DNA of 64,000 nucleotides from Liquidambar formosana (taxonomy: Eukaryota; Streptophyta; Magnoliopsida; Saxifragales; Altingiaceae). The notes beneath the pieces are model-generated. The model ran no database searches. It had not been told where the DNA came from and was given only the letters and a program-made list of their open reading frames with translations. The stretch is taken from positions 62,001-126,000 of the forward strand of contig CM077821.1 of NCBI GenBank assembly GCA_039720395.1, written 5' to 3'. The position numbers and the translations under genes were made by a program. Shown piece by piece: positions 50,727 to 61,563 of the stretch. Positions within the stretch are counted from its first letter, which is position 1. Each line of letters opens with the position of its first letter.

Positions 50727-53108
50727 TCATAAACCGTTAACTCGGTACACGATCTTCCCATCGGGGTGGAGGATTCTGGTAGCTTTAGGTGACTCTTTCT
50801 CTGGTGGAGGACTCAAGCGAAGTCGCTTTCCTTTCTCTCTTAGTTCAGGGGCAAAACACCCTCTCTTGGCGTCTTCCCATTTTGGCAGTGGCAAGGACTG
50901 GATTTTGGAAGGAGTTGCCTCTCCTTCCGGGGAGATTTCATCAAAGAAGGATGCCTCAGTGATGTGGGTCTCATGCCTTTCGAAGGGCGATGCTGAGGCT
51001 GGTACAACCACCATTTTTCCTTTAAGTCGGAGCTTCAAACACTGATGGAACGTAGAAGGGACGGCTTTGAACCTGTGAATCCAAGGTCGACCCAATAGTA
51101 CATGGTACGAGGTGGAGCTTTCTATAACATGGAACCTTGTGGCCGACTTAGTGGGGCCGACCTCCAGATCGAGGGTGACATGCCCCATAGTCTTCTCTCC
51201 CTTTGCTGCGAACCCGGAGATCTCAATGGTCTGCCTGGTGACCTTGTTTAAGGGTATGCCCGCAGAGACTAAAGTGTTGGCTGATATGATATTTACTGAA
51301 GACCCTGGATCGAGTAAGGCGCGCCTCAGCTCGACCCCATTGATGAATGCTGTAACATACAAGGGTCGGTTGTGATTTATGTATGGTGTTTCGAGATCAG
51401 CATCACTGAAAGTAAGGGCGGTATCGTGATTCTTGAGGGAACGTTTGATCGATCCTTCACTGGAGAAAGCTTCTTCATTTGTTTTATGGGCGAGGTAGAC
51501 CATGGCCTTAGTCGCCTCGAAACGTAAGGGTTGTGAAAAACCCATTTGATCATAGAAAGCTTTGAACTTTGCATGGTCCTGGAGCTTCTCAGCCATGGAG
51601 TCGTACTCGCCTTGACCCGCTTCTTCGTCACCACAGAGGTCGAGATATGCAGCTGTCATGGCTTGCTCTGCCCTGTTGTGTGTGGGAAACGGATCTGCAT
51701 CGATATCTCGAGGGGGGGCGATCTCCAGGTCGCCGTTTTTAAGTTTTTTGTCAAAGAATCTACGGAGAGCCCAGCAATCTGCAGTAGCATGCTTGTTGAA
51801 CCGATGATAGGCACAGTAGTTGGGTCGAGCTTTGTCAGCTGCAGTAGGTCGAATCGCCACCTGAGGAAGACGGATAATGTGGTCTCTGACCCATCCGTCG
51901 AGTACTGTCAGTACCTCGTCCATGGGACAAGGAAAAGGCGGGGGTTCCTCGACCTCCTTCGCCTTCTTGGAGGATTCATCTTTCTTAGGACGCTTTGCCT
52001 CAGCAGCCGCTGCAGCTGGTGCTGAACTCTGTTTTGGATTTCTCCAGTCTGACCTGGGAGCGCTTCTGGCGAGTTCCTCCTGTTTGCTGCGATGAGTATT
52101 CTTGGCCGCCTCGCAGAGGCGGGAAAATGATCCAAGGTTTGAGTTCTCAAGGTGCAACCTGTACGATGGAAGCAAACCATTTAGGCATACCTTTACCAAA
52201 TTTTCTTCAGTGATCGGGTCGTGGCACCGCATCGCCTTTTTCCTGAATCTTTTGATGAACTCGACGGGATCCTCATCTTTCTTTTGTCTTTCTTGGCTCA
52301 AAGTGATGATAGTGAGCCGCTCTTCCACATAAAAGAACTTGCCGTAGAAAGCGAGAACCATTGCGTCCCAGGTCGGTATGGATTCCGGGGCAAGATTGGA
52401 GTACCAAGAGTAAGCATCGACGGTGAGCGATTTTGAAAACTCACGAAGTCGCAAGTTCTCATCAGATCGATGGGGTCCTAGTGTGTCAAGAAATCGCACT
52501 ACATGTTCTCGTGCATTTCCATCTATCCCGTTGAATAAGGGAAACTTCGGGGGTGGCGTATACCCTGGGGGGTATGGTGCACTTGCCAGCTCGAGTGGGT
52601 ATGGAGGCCTCATGTCGAGCTCAGGTGCTGGTGGCAGGGTGAGCCTAGCTCGCTCCATCGCCATTCTTTTCTCCATTTCTTCAACGGTAACAAACTTCTG
52701 AACTGGTGGAGGTACTGGCGGTGTATGTACTGGTGGGGCTTGCCTTCCATTCTGGGCCGATGCTCCCATAGATGGTCCTCCCTGAGGGTTAACCCCATGA
52801 GGCGGGTTCTCGCCCTCAAGGCGAGGTTCGCCTGTTGGTGGGTTCTCTCTTTGAGAACGTAACTCTTCCAGAATCCGGTTCTGGGTGTCATTGATCGCAG
52901 TGAGCGTGGGAGCTAGGATGTTGATGAGATCGTCCAACGGAGGATACTGAGATCCTCGAGACTGGCGAGATCGCCGACTTTGGCGGCTTTGACGGGATCG
53001 GGCTCCACGCCCAGACTCGCTGGATTCCTCCTGATTGCTATCTGCTCTCAAGTTGGCAGCTCGAGCCCTTGAAGTTCCGGCCTGCGTGCTTCCGCGGGTA
53101 GTCACCAT
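50727..53108 (-). CDS. gag: Tat-element gag-protease polyprotein
   Basis: 793 residues from the first ATG (53108), only 14 nt downstream of the primer-binding site. The N terminus is Arg/Ser-rich (RSRQSRQSRRSRQSRGS). The retrotransposon gag core lies at about 190-350, a zinc-knuckle-like CAYHRFNKHATADC at about 433-446, and the aspartic protease at about 585-690 with DPGSSVN (catalytic Asp near 600). The frame ends in TGA immediately followed by CGG, after which pol continues in the same frame, so pol is probably made by stop-codon readthrough. Gag packages the RNA; protease cuts the polyprotein. Confidence 0.92.
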   Translation of the reverse strand: MVTTRGSTQAGTSRARAANLRADSNQEESSESGRGARSRQSRQSRRSRQSRGSQYPPLDDLINILAPTLTAINDTQNRILEELRSQRENPPTGEPRLEGENPPHGVNPQGGPSMGASAQNGRQAPPVHTPPVPPPVQKFVTVEEMEKRMAMERARLTLPPAPELDMRPPYPLELASAPYPPGYTPPPKFPLFNGIDGNAREHVVRFLDTLGPHRSDENLRLREFSKSLTVDAYSWYSNLAPESIPTWDAMVLAFYGKFFYVEERLTIITLSQERQKKDEDPVEFIKRFRKKAMRCHDPITEENLVKVCLNGLLPSYRLHLENSNLGSFSRLCEAAKNTHRSKQEELARSAPRSDWRNPKQSSAPAAAAAEAKRPKKDESSKKAKEVEEPPPFPCPMDEVLTVLDGWVRDHIIRLPQVAIRPTAADKARPNYCAYHRFNKHATADCWALRRFFDKKLKNGDLEIAPPRDIDADPFPTHNRAEQAMTAAYLDLCGDEEAGQGEYDSMAEKLQDHAKFKAFYDQMGFSQPLRFEATKAMVYLAHKTNEEAFSSEGSIKRSLKNHDTALTFSDADLETPYINHNRPLYVTAFINGVELRRALLDPGSSVNIISANTLVSAGIPLNKVTRQTIEISGFAAKGEKTMGHVTLDLEVGPTKSATRFHVIESSTSYHVLLGRPWIHRFKAVPSTFHQCLKLRLKGKMVVVPASASPFERHETHITEASFFDEISPEGEATPSKIQSLPLPKWEDAKRGCFAPELREKGKRLRLSPPPEKESPKATRILHPDGKIVYRVNGL

Positions 53109-53121
53109 CACGTGTACTGCC

Positions 53122-53139
53122 TCCCCAGCAGAGTCGCCA
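53122..53139 (-). other. Primer-binding site
   Basis: On the minus strand TGGCGACTCTGCTGGGGA begins 3 nt after the 5' LTR. This TGGCGACTC form is used by Tat/Ogre elements and, as I recall, is complementary to a tRNA-Arg 3' end. Confidence 0.8.
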
Positions 53140-53142
53140 AAT

Positions 53143-54230
53143 TGTTTGTGGGTCGCTGCGACGTGGAGTCAACGGAACCCACGTGGGTCGTATTCGAGGA
53201 GGTCAGCCACGTATGATGGTGGGACAGATGGAGGGATCCAGGTGGAGGAGAGAGAGAAGCGATCTGGGGTAGCTTTTGGAGTGGGAGATAGGCAGGGAGA
53301 GAGTCGACCTAGTGGGGCGCGACCCGTATTTGGAGAGGCTTCAGTCCAAATGAAGCTTTTTTGGAGAATCCCCTCAATCAAGGCAGAGATTCCTTGGTTG
53401 TTAGTGTTGTTGGTGAGGGGATTGAATGCCCCGTTAATGAGGCCAGGAGAGGCCTTTTATAGTGCTAAAGACCTGGGACAGCTGCTTGATGCAGGCGATG
53501 GCAGACCTAGGGTAATGGGAGAAGCAGACCTAGACCCTCCTGGGTAGGTCGGCTGCCATACCCTGTTCTGGTGCTGACACCCATGCCTGTAAGGCTTTTC
53601 ACCTGTACGAGGTATGGGTTGACCTGTCAGCTGTCCCATCATCTTTTGAGGTTGTTGTTGTGTCATGTCACTTCCCAGCTGTCCCCAGATCGACTATAGA
53701 GGTGCAATTCCCGATGCCATGGGTGCGACCTCCTTAGAGAGCCTTCTCTCCATCCACCAGACCAAGATCCTCCAAATGTCCCGAATGTTGATATAAGCTA
53801 AGGTTGGGCGACCTTGCTTGAAGGCCAAGCTCGTGTCTGAGCTTCCTAGGTCCTGCCTCGACCTAGGCTAGTATTGGACTAGGGCCGTACCTCGGGGGCA
53901 CTTCGAGGGGGATCGAATAGATCGCCTGCCTCGACTCCCATCACGCGATGTGATAGGCATCCGATTCAAAGAGGTCGTAGCGACCCACCTTGAAATGGTT
54001 CGGGCATCCTCGATATAGAGGGCGTCCCTTCGGGAAAGGGCATCCTCGAGGGAGTGGACGCTTCCCTCGAAGGTATGTCGATGTGGGCGTCGAGGCCATT
54101 CTGAATAGGATCGTCTAAGCAGTGCCATCTAGGCGATTGAGGCGGTGGGACAAGTCAACATCATAGGTCAACTCTCCACGTGGCAAGGTATAATTGGTTT
54201 GACGTGGCAGCATGTTTTGGGGTATCAACA
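53143..54230 (-). repeat. 5' LTR of the Tat element
   Basis: Same length as the 3' LTR. The minus strand has TATAAAAGG at 53453-53461, the likely promoter for gag-pol, so transcription would start near 53425. Confidence 0.97.
53453..53461 (-). promoter_or_regulatory. TATA box of gag-pol
   Basis: TATAAAAGG in the 5' LTR, about 310 bp before the inner end of the LTR. Confidence 0.65.
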
Positions 54231-55513
54231 CCTTTCATACTGTAAAGAGCTCTAGCAAGAAGCAAGAACTTCTTCAATACGAGCCATGTGGAAAGTTGAG
54301 ATGAAATTTGATACATTAAAAAAGGAAGAAGAGAGGGAGGCTCTTTCTGTTTTCCTTCTGTTTTTGGGCGGGTATATTACAAGGAATACCAATCTTGCCA
54401 TTGGTGGTGGCATGGCATGTTTGCCTCTTTAAAAAAATAACAACAAATAAATAAATAAAAATAGCTTGCCATTGCTTAAATCAATTTAAATGGAATTTTA
54501 TGGCGGAACATAAATTTTTTTTGGAGTGGTCTAATGCGTGTTTGGCTATCTTCACTATGACTCTATGAGCATTAATGGATAACAACAAAATCTGACTATA
54601 TATATTGGGGCAAAGGCAGATCATATATTAGAATGAGCTTCTATGTTTCATATAATCATCTGTTAAGGCAAATCAATTATATGTGCTCAAAACCAAATGG
54701 CCTTGTTTATCGTAAGAGGTTTTGTGGTTTGGTTATCATACGTGGATGGGTTCAAAAACAATATGGCTTACCAAATTTTTAGCAGAGATATTTTGGTAAT
54801 TTCACATTTGTTTGTCTCTTACATCTCCGCTTAAGATCATAGTTGTGACTTCAAAGCTAAGAAGAATTTTATCGAACCGTGGAAGTCTATACTTCTTGTG
54901 TATGTTTTTTTTTTTTCTTCAATGATCTTTATTTTCGTGTCCCACATATCTTGAATTAGGATAAATACTTAGAATTACGAAGGGCAGGAATTGACATCTA
55001 GCAGCACAGAGACCTACACTGATCCAACATAAACTACGGCACGTACTCCATCTAGTGTTTTGTTATGTTTAAATTGCCAATTGAAAACCTAGGTTGGTTT
55101 TGAAATGGCCTTGATTGAGCTGGCCTTGGCTTCACAAATTACATATTGGTGGATATGCGTGGCAAATGGGCAATACCAGCACCAATTTGCCAAGAACTCC
55201 TGTGATAAACCAAGAACTGAAAGAAGGTACATCGGCTCTGAGCTCCGCTAATGCATTTATGCTTCTAGGCTTCTCAATGGGAACAAGAGTAGTCGGTCTT
55301 GGACCAAGGGGCAGTTCCATTGTGTTTTATAAAAAAAACTTGATTAATCTTTTAGATAATCGTGGTAGTGCTATTTTGCATTAACATTAGAAAAAGAAGT
55401 GTGTGATGTTTTTGTGGCATATTTCTGTATCATAGAGGCTGAAAAATGAAAAATGCCATGGGCACAATAATCCATAAACCTTGTTCATGGAGGCCCAAAA
55501 AGAGATAGCTGTA
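54231..55513. repeat. Continuation of the split 1.8-kb repeat unit
   Basis: 54231-54860 matches about 61849-62430 ('ctttcatactg.aaagagctc', 'ggaaagttgagatgaaattt', 'accaatcttgccattg', 'ggataacaacaaaatc', 'tttttagcagggatattttg'-like). 55311-55455 matches 62446-62570 and 35551-35695. The stretch 54870-55310 has no clear partner and no recognised gene. Confidence 0.8.
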
Positions 55514-55519
55514 TATATG

Positions 55520-55922
55520 GAGGTCTCTATTGACACCCAAAGATTTGCTTTCATCCCTCACTTATTTTATACTTTTAAGATTTGATGAAAACTATATAAG
55601 GTTTTTATAAAAAACTGATAGCGTTGTCTATTAGAAAACATCACTTTGAACAACTTTTTGAAAGAAATTTTTTTCAAAATCGGTCGTTTAAATAAAATTT
55701 TTAGTCATTTATGAAGTGAAGACTATAGGCAAAAAGGTTTACTTAAACTATAGATTTAAAAAAAAACTCTTTTTTGAAAAGTTGTTCAAAATGATGTTTT
55801 CTAATAAAATACTCGATCGATTTTTATGAAAATCTTTTACATTTTTCATAAAACCTTCAAACGTAAAATTAGTGGGGATGGAAAGCAAGTTTTGGCGTGC
55901 CAAATTGCCAATAGATGCCCTC
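55520..55922. mobile_element. MITE with long TIRs, copy A
   Basis: 403 bp with inverted arms over most of its length and outer ends GAGGTCTCTATTG and CAATAGATGCCCTC. Flanked by TATATG (55514-55519 and 55923-55928). The interior contains 'ttcaaaatgatgttttcta' and its rough complement. Same family as 60020-60441. Confidence 0.75.
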
Positions 55923-55989
55923 TATATGTATTGGTAATCAAACAACTAAATTTTTGAGACTAAATAGGCCCCAAAAATCTGTTTTCCTA

Positions 55990-57700
55990 CATTTGACAGA
56001 ACCCATACATGCTCATACTTGTTCATAATGTTAGTCTTGGAATAAAATTAACGTCAGGGATTGTTTGGTATTAGACTTCACACATTTATCGGGCTTGTTT
56101 GGTCTCAGCTTATTAGGCTTGGCTTTAAGCCCTTTAAATTAAAATTTTAATATAAGTGAGGGTACAAATAAAATTAAGGGGTGACAAGAACCGAACCCAT
56201 CAGATAGGGCTTTTAAGCCCTTTAAATCAGGCCTGAACCAATTCTTCTTCGTTAACATCAAATTTTATTTTTATTTTTTTAAATTGTGAAAATGCAAGCT
56301 TGGATCACATTATTAGTTTTACATATTTGTGGATGTGGAAAATGATAGGCGTACATGTTATGTATACTAGATTCTTATAACTACTGACCTGCTATTGGTA
56401 CCTGAAAATTTGGAATTTCAAGTGGTTGGCCCTGTTGCGCCTAAACAAATGGGCCACAGCCTCGTCAATTATTGGAACTGCAAGATAAGGGTAGTGGTGG
56501 GTCATTATTTCGCCTTGTTTACATCTTCATGTGACTATAGATATGAGCCTATGTGGCCATGTCTAGCTAATAAAAAATTAACCTCATCCTCAAGCAAATC
56601 TTTGACGTCACAATAATTATGGTTTTACAAATGAATCCCTGAAATTCTGAGCAACATTTACAAAAGACGACTTTAAAACTAAAGCACGACGAAACGGTAA
56701 GCGCCTTAAATTTAAGAAATTTTAAGAAAATTTAAAAATTAAAAAATTTAAGAAATTTTACATAAGGTTGGTATAAATCTATCACCTTAAATTAGAATAT
56801 TTTAAAATATTAAAGCTATCACTATAGTTGATGTTGTAAAATCAATTTTGAGGAATTTATGAAATGCCAATATTTTAAATTTTCACTCTTATTTCTAATC
56901 ATAACCATGTGGATGCTGTGAATCGAGTTCCATTTGAAATCTCCACCCTTATTTTTAAGGTACTAGAAAATCACTAAAAGCATTTGTTTCATAAAAACAA
57001 TTTTGCTTCCGTATTTGGAAAATAGGTAAGTCTTGAACAAAAAACAAAGGGTTTAGGAGCTACGTTACGAAATGGGAACCGTTTTTGCCGGGTAAATCGA
57101 TCTGATTTATTAATTGGGTTTATTTAATTTCAACCATGCATAATAACTAGAAATTAAAAAAATTAAAAAGAAAAATCTAAGTTAAGTTGAACTTAAGCTC
57201 AAGTGAACAACCTACGTATTCTTATGAAGATCAAAGTCTACATAATTCAAACAAACAAGTTGGGGGGGGGGGAAGAGTTTCACTCTTTGTAGACTATTAG
57301 TCTTCAATCCATAATCAAACACTTGCCAAATTAATAATATTATCTTACGAATGATAAAGTGAACATGCAATATCACATCAATATCTATATCATGGAATTA
57401 AAGTTAAACATGTTAGAGAAAGTCTAGAATCATACATGATAGGACCAAAACAAGGCTCTATTTCACCTCCACAAAGGACCACCCAATCGCTCCGAGTAGT
57501 CCAATCACTCCGAGCACCATTGGTTGTTTCCCTCTCAAGCTTAAAAACTCAAACTCGACTCGAACTCGGCCTAGAGGTTTGCTTAAGAATGCACCACTAG
57601 ATGTTAGAGGGACGAATGGTTTGCTCAAGAATGCACAATTAGATGTTTCTTTCGAGCTAGACACTCAAACCCTAACTTTTGCTCAAAAAAGTTCAATTAA
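55990..57700. other. Repeat-derived spacer without genes
   Basis: 55990-56300 matches 63080-63270 ('gtcttggaataaaattaa', 'ggcttggctttaagcccttt', 'gtgaaaatgcaagcttgga'). 56395-56520 is a diverged copy of the 'catgggccatgg' segment. The rest is AT-rich and anonymous apart from a 68-residue open frame (57458-57664, minus) of uncertain meaning. Confidence 0.5.
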
Positions 57701-57730
57701 GACTTGGTGAAAATGAAAGAGGCGAGGATA

Positions 57731-57785
57731 CTTATTTATAGTAGAGTTAGGAAAATGTATTATTCCTCTCCAACCGATGTGGGAC
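57731..57785 (-). promoter_or_regulatory. USE-like plus TATA promoter module
   Basis: The minus strand reads GTCCCACATCG (57775-57785), then 34 bases, then TATAAATAAG (57731-57740). RTCCCACATCG is the upstream sequence element of plant snRNA genes, and a spacing of about 34 matches their Pol II type. The same words also occur in plant retroelement LTRs. No U-snRNA sequence follows, so an LTR-type promoter is more likely. A 68-residue open frame starts 67 bp downstream. Confidence 0.5.
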
Positions 57786-57799
57786 TAAAAAGAAAAGTA

Positions 57800-59150
57800 A
57801 AAAACTCTTATTCTTGTCACCCTTCAACAGCAGCTACTTTAAGGACATTTGTGAGTATGAAAACGTTAGAATTGGAAATTTTGCATTAGATGCAAAGTTG
57901 TAGAGTTTTCAAATACCTTTTCAACAAGACCAATTTCGTCAAAATACAAATTCCGAGTAAAATGTTATGGCAAAAATATGAAAGTTAATTTTAAAGCATA
58001 TTTTGGACGAAAATTGTTCTAAAACTTTCTATTGCTCTTCTAACTATGGGCATTTGAAAACATCATATTAAAGCTCTAAATTATCCAACAAAACTTCCCG
58101 AGTATGAATCAATGAATATGATATGCATAAAAAAAAGGCAAAGAGGTTTGAAAATAGGGTATGAAAATGGAGTGCCTACACCATCATTTTCTTGCATGTT
58201 GGATGAATGGCAAGAATCAATTCATGAAATTTCACTATTTAAAAAAATTTATGAAATGCCATTATTTTGAATTGGACAACCAAACAAGCCCTAAATGAAT
58301 GACAAGAAACAAAATTAGAAATTGCATGTTGGATGCAAGACCTCACTCATCATCAAATAGCAATTGGATAATTAGAGACATCATTGGTAGAATTTTCACT
58401 AACAATAGGATCTAAAGATACAAAACTAACAACTTAAAAAGAGATGCGTGACAAAGAGTTAAACTTATAAGTCGTACTTTCTTTTCTTGTAATTATTGTT
58501 GAAATTGAGGTATGGCCGAATTGAGGCAGTAACATGGAAGATATCCCTTTTTTACTGTTGACTTTAGTGGCTCGATTGAGCCACCATTTTTGACAAAGAA
58601 GAGAAGCAAGCAGATAAGCTTGCCAATGGGAGGCACCATTGTTGACTAACAACTATGGTTCACTAAATGCAAGATATATGCATGGCAGGCATGCCATACG
58701 CCATTCATTAGCCAAATTACGCCTTGCGTTCAAAGAAAAATTTAGATACGGTAGTCATGATTTAACGAGCTAATGAAAATGAAGTAAAGTGAAATTATCA
58801 TAATATTTTTTAACCTTATAATCTCATTTTATTTTGTTCAAATTGATCAGTTGTGACATCACGTGGCCGTGTCATAGTTATATAGAAGACTCACTCTCAA
58901 GTTGCATGTCTTCTAGAAGACGTATTTCAGTGTGTTGACTTCCTGCCTTCTGCATGCGGCATAAAAGAGGATCATTTCTCCATTTTGAATATGAGAAAGT
59001 CGGGGTAATCTAAATTTGTTATTCCTGAACAGGACACAAGTGGTAAGTCCCACGCCTTTGTTTATATCTGGGCATCCCAAATTCAAGCTGTCCAACATTA
59101 CTCTTTGAAGATTTAGAGCTCTGAAAAGCCACACAGAGAAAATGGATTGA
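57800..59150. other. Spacer without recognised features
   Basis: Two minus-strand open frames of about 72 residues (58434-58652 and 58913-59134) show no domain I recognise and no splice context. Confidence 0.4.
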
Positions 59151-59157
59151 GAATATC

Positions 59158-59275
59158 CTTTTTCTTTTTAATTTTTTTTTTGGGGTACAATTGGGTGATT
59201 CGAACCTCCCATCTATCCTAATCCTATCAGTTACCACACCTCCCTCACCACTATGCTAACCCAAGTGGTTAGAGT
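59158..59275 (-). mobile_element. tRNA-derived SINE
   Basis: On the minus strand, an A box TAGCATAGTGG and a B box GGTTCGAATCA lie at tRNA-like spacing, followed by CCCC and an A-rich tail. Flanking 'gaatat' on both sides may be the target duplication. The B box is far better kept than in the copy at 8.3 kb. Confidence 0.75.
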
Positions 59276-59461
59276 GAGGAATATGTGTGTAAAAAACGTT
59301 TTCTCGGAACAAAATGAGTGCATGTGATCATTATATCTGATGGTGTGTAGGGGTTTAGGTTTGAGAGACAATTGATTCCACCTGTAATCTTATTCCTCCG
59401 TAATGGAATTCTTCTTATTGGTTTTGTTGGAAAACAAATGTGAACAATTATCTAACACAAA

Positions 59462-60019
59462 AACTTTATCAATTTGAACTCATGACAATTACTGAGATTC
59501 CACGGAAAAGGACCTCCCTCTTTAATTCCCTCCCAATGTGAACTCATGACAAAAAAGGTCTAGTAGCTTAAACGTTACGGTGGAGAGTTTTTGGGCCCCG
59601 TCGATTTTATGCTAGGCTTTTAAGCCCCTTAAATTAGGGCCAAACTAAAAAAATTATGCTTTATTAACAACATCTCTTTTCCATTTTTCCTCTTTTAATT
59701 GTGAAAAAGCAAGCTTGGATCACATTATTATATGTAAACGGTTCTTTTAATTTGGAATACTCACTTAATTTTATCAAGCATCAGTCATGCTAATTTTATC
59801 AAGCCTAGCCAAGCTTGAGTCAGCATAGTCATGGCTAATTTCAATACCTAGCCCTTCTTATCCCTTCTCATCGAGCTTGACTCATGGGCCATGGACTAGT
59901 CGTTTATTTGGACCACAAGCTAAGGGTAGGTGGTAGGTCATTTTCTTTTTGTACTACTCTTCCAAAAGGAAAATTCCAGGAACCTGCATAACACATGGAC
60001 CATGGATGTAGGAAAATGC
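59462..60019. repeat. Repeat-family segment, including a TNL 5'-flank copy
   Basis: 59462-59535 matches the TNL 5' flank (35068-35150). 59600-59780 matches 56110-56300 and 63150-63345. 59780-60019 is the 'ctcatgggccatggactagt' segment, repeated at 60850-61130, 61420-61563 and 63340-63540. Confidence 0.75.
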
Positions 60020-60441
60020 TTATTGGGCGGCCATTGCAACCCCTCAACTTTATTTACAAATCCTACTTTTTTTTACTTTTCGAAGTTTTATGAAAAATAT
60101 AAAAAAGGTTAATTTTTCATAAAAATTGGCTGCATGATACACAAAAAAAAACATTATTTTGAATAATTTTGTAGAAGAAATTTTTACCAAAATATGTTGT
60201 TTGAGAGGGCTTTTTGGCTATTTACGATATGTATTACATTTTTACAGAAACAAAAATTATAAATGACTAAAAAATCCATTTAAATGACATATTTTTGAAA
60301 AACTTTCTTTTACAAAGTTATTCAAAATGATGTTTTATATTTTTCATGAACACCTTTTATATATATTTTTCATAAAACCTTGAAGAGCTTAAAATAAATG
60401 GGGTGTACAAATAAAGTTGAAGGGTTGTAATAGCCGCCCTC
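60020..60441. mobile_element. MITE with long TIRs, copy B
   Basis: 422 bp with inverted arms of about 190 bp (left 'gggcggccattgcaacccct', right complement 'gggcggctattacaaccctt'). AAATGC flanks it on both sides (60014-60019 and 60442-60447). The site without the insert exists at 61104-61110, where one AAATGC joins directly to CTGACGCATGGGCC. Confidence 0.85.
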
Positions 60442-60671
60442 AAATGCCTGACACATGGGCCATTGAACTTGATCTTCTTTATAATTATAGAGCAAAGTAA
60501 ATACAAAATAACAATGTAACATGATACCTTATATCAAATGAGAACAGCGACCTATCTCACCTAAGGAACTAGACCAAGCTCAATTTTGACTTTTGAGGGA
60601 GTCTCGCCTGGTAATCTGGGTGGAGCAGAAATTTGTGCTGCTATGAAAAATTATGATGGTTTGTTTATGCT

Positions 60672-60805
60672 AGTTTTCAATGTATAGAGGAAAGCATACA
60701 GTTTACTATAGCAGAAGCTATGGCATTGATGGAAAGGGTTTTGATGGTAATCCACAAAAACGTAGAGAAACCTAGTGAAAGCAAGTGACTACGAGATAGT
60801 ATGAA
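60672..60805. repeat. Copy of the TNL 3'-flank repeat
   Basis: Partner of 27176-27312, same orientation. Confidence 0.8.
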
Positions 60806-60849
60806 TGAACTTATTACGTACGAATACAGAAAAGCAAATCACATACAAT

Positions 60850-61563
60850 GTTTTATCAAGCATCAATCTTGCTAATTTTATCAAGCCTAGCCAGAGTCAG
60901 CATAGTCAATTAGTCATGGCTAATTTCAGTACCTGGCCTTGCTGATCGAGCTTGACTCATGGGCCATGGACTAGTTGATTATTTGGACTACAAGGTAACG
61001 ATAGGTGATAGGTCATTTTCTGCTGAGATTCTTTTTGCAACCCACTCCCAAAAGGAAAATTCCGGGAATCCGCATACTATACTCATGGGCCATGGGCGTA
61101 GGAAAATGCCTGACGCATGGGCCATGGCTTAATTGTTTGGACTTTAGACTGGAAGATAGCATCCAAATATTGCAACTCGTTCAAGTGATCTCTCTACCCC
61201 ACTAATTTTAATTTTTTTTTTAAACTCAAGCCACAAGGCACGCTGGTGCCAGCCTAGTCCCGCTAATTTCAGTTGTTGGCCCTGCTGAGCCTGAACGAAA
61301 GGACCATAAGCTAGTCAATAATTTAGATTTTAGACTGCAAGACAATGGGAGGTGGTGAGGTCATTTTCTTCCGTGTTATAGAGGAAAGAAGAAAGAGATA
61401 GGGAGGCTCTTGTAAGGCTTTCCTCATGGGCCACGGAGTAGTCGTTTATTTGGACCACAAGCTAACGGTAGGTAGTAGGTCATTTTCTTTGTAATACATT
61501 TCCAAAAGGAAAATTCCAGGAACCTGCGTACTATACACATGGGCCATGGGCGTAGGAAAATGC
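60850..61563. repeat. Diverged 'catgggccatgg' segments in tandem
   Basis: Three diverged copies (about 60850-61200, 61255-61370 and 61420-61563) share 'gtcattttctt', 'ccaaaaggaaaattcc', 'catgggccatgggcgtagga'. No coding signal. Confidence 0.75.

Larger units (their letters stand above)
39195..54230 (-). mobile_element. Ty3/gypsy Tat-lineage LTR retrotransposon
   Basis: A complete element of 15,036 bp (12,309 bp without the nested solo LTR). Both LTRs are 1088 bp, begin TG and end CA on the plus strand, and are flanked by CCTTT at 39190-39194 and 54231-54235. Order on the minus strand: 5' LTR, primer-binding site, gag, protease, UGA, reverse transcriptase, RNase H remnant, second RNase H, zinc modules, integrase, antisense PMD gene, polypurine tract, 3' LTR. 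The dual RNase H and an extra antisense gene before the 3' LTR are typical of Tat elements. LTR divergence is about 0.8% (about nine differences), which suggests a recent insertion. Confidence 0.97.

Noticed and set aside
55115..55384. 89-residue plus-strand open frame and its 62-residue shadow
   Set aside because: It ends inside a segment repeated at 35.5 and 62.4 kb where the frame is not kept.
57458..57664. 68-residue open frame downstream of the USE/TATA module
   Set aside because: Position is suggestive, but the peptide contains an internal repeat (FLSKP) and no known domain; kept only as context for the promoter entry.
59158..59275. Genuine tRNA gene
   Set aside because: A and B boxes are present but no cloverleaf or anticodon arm is evident, and an A tail follows; it is a SINE.
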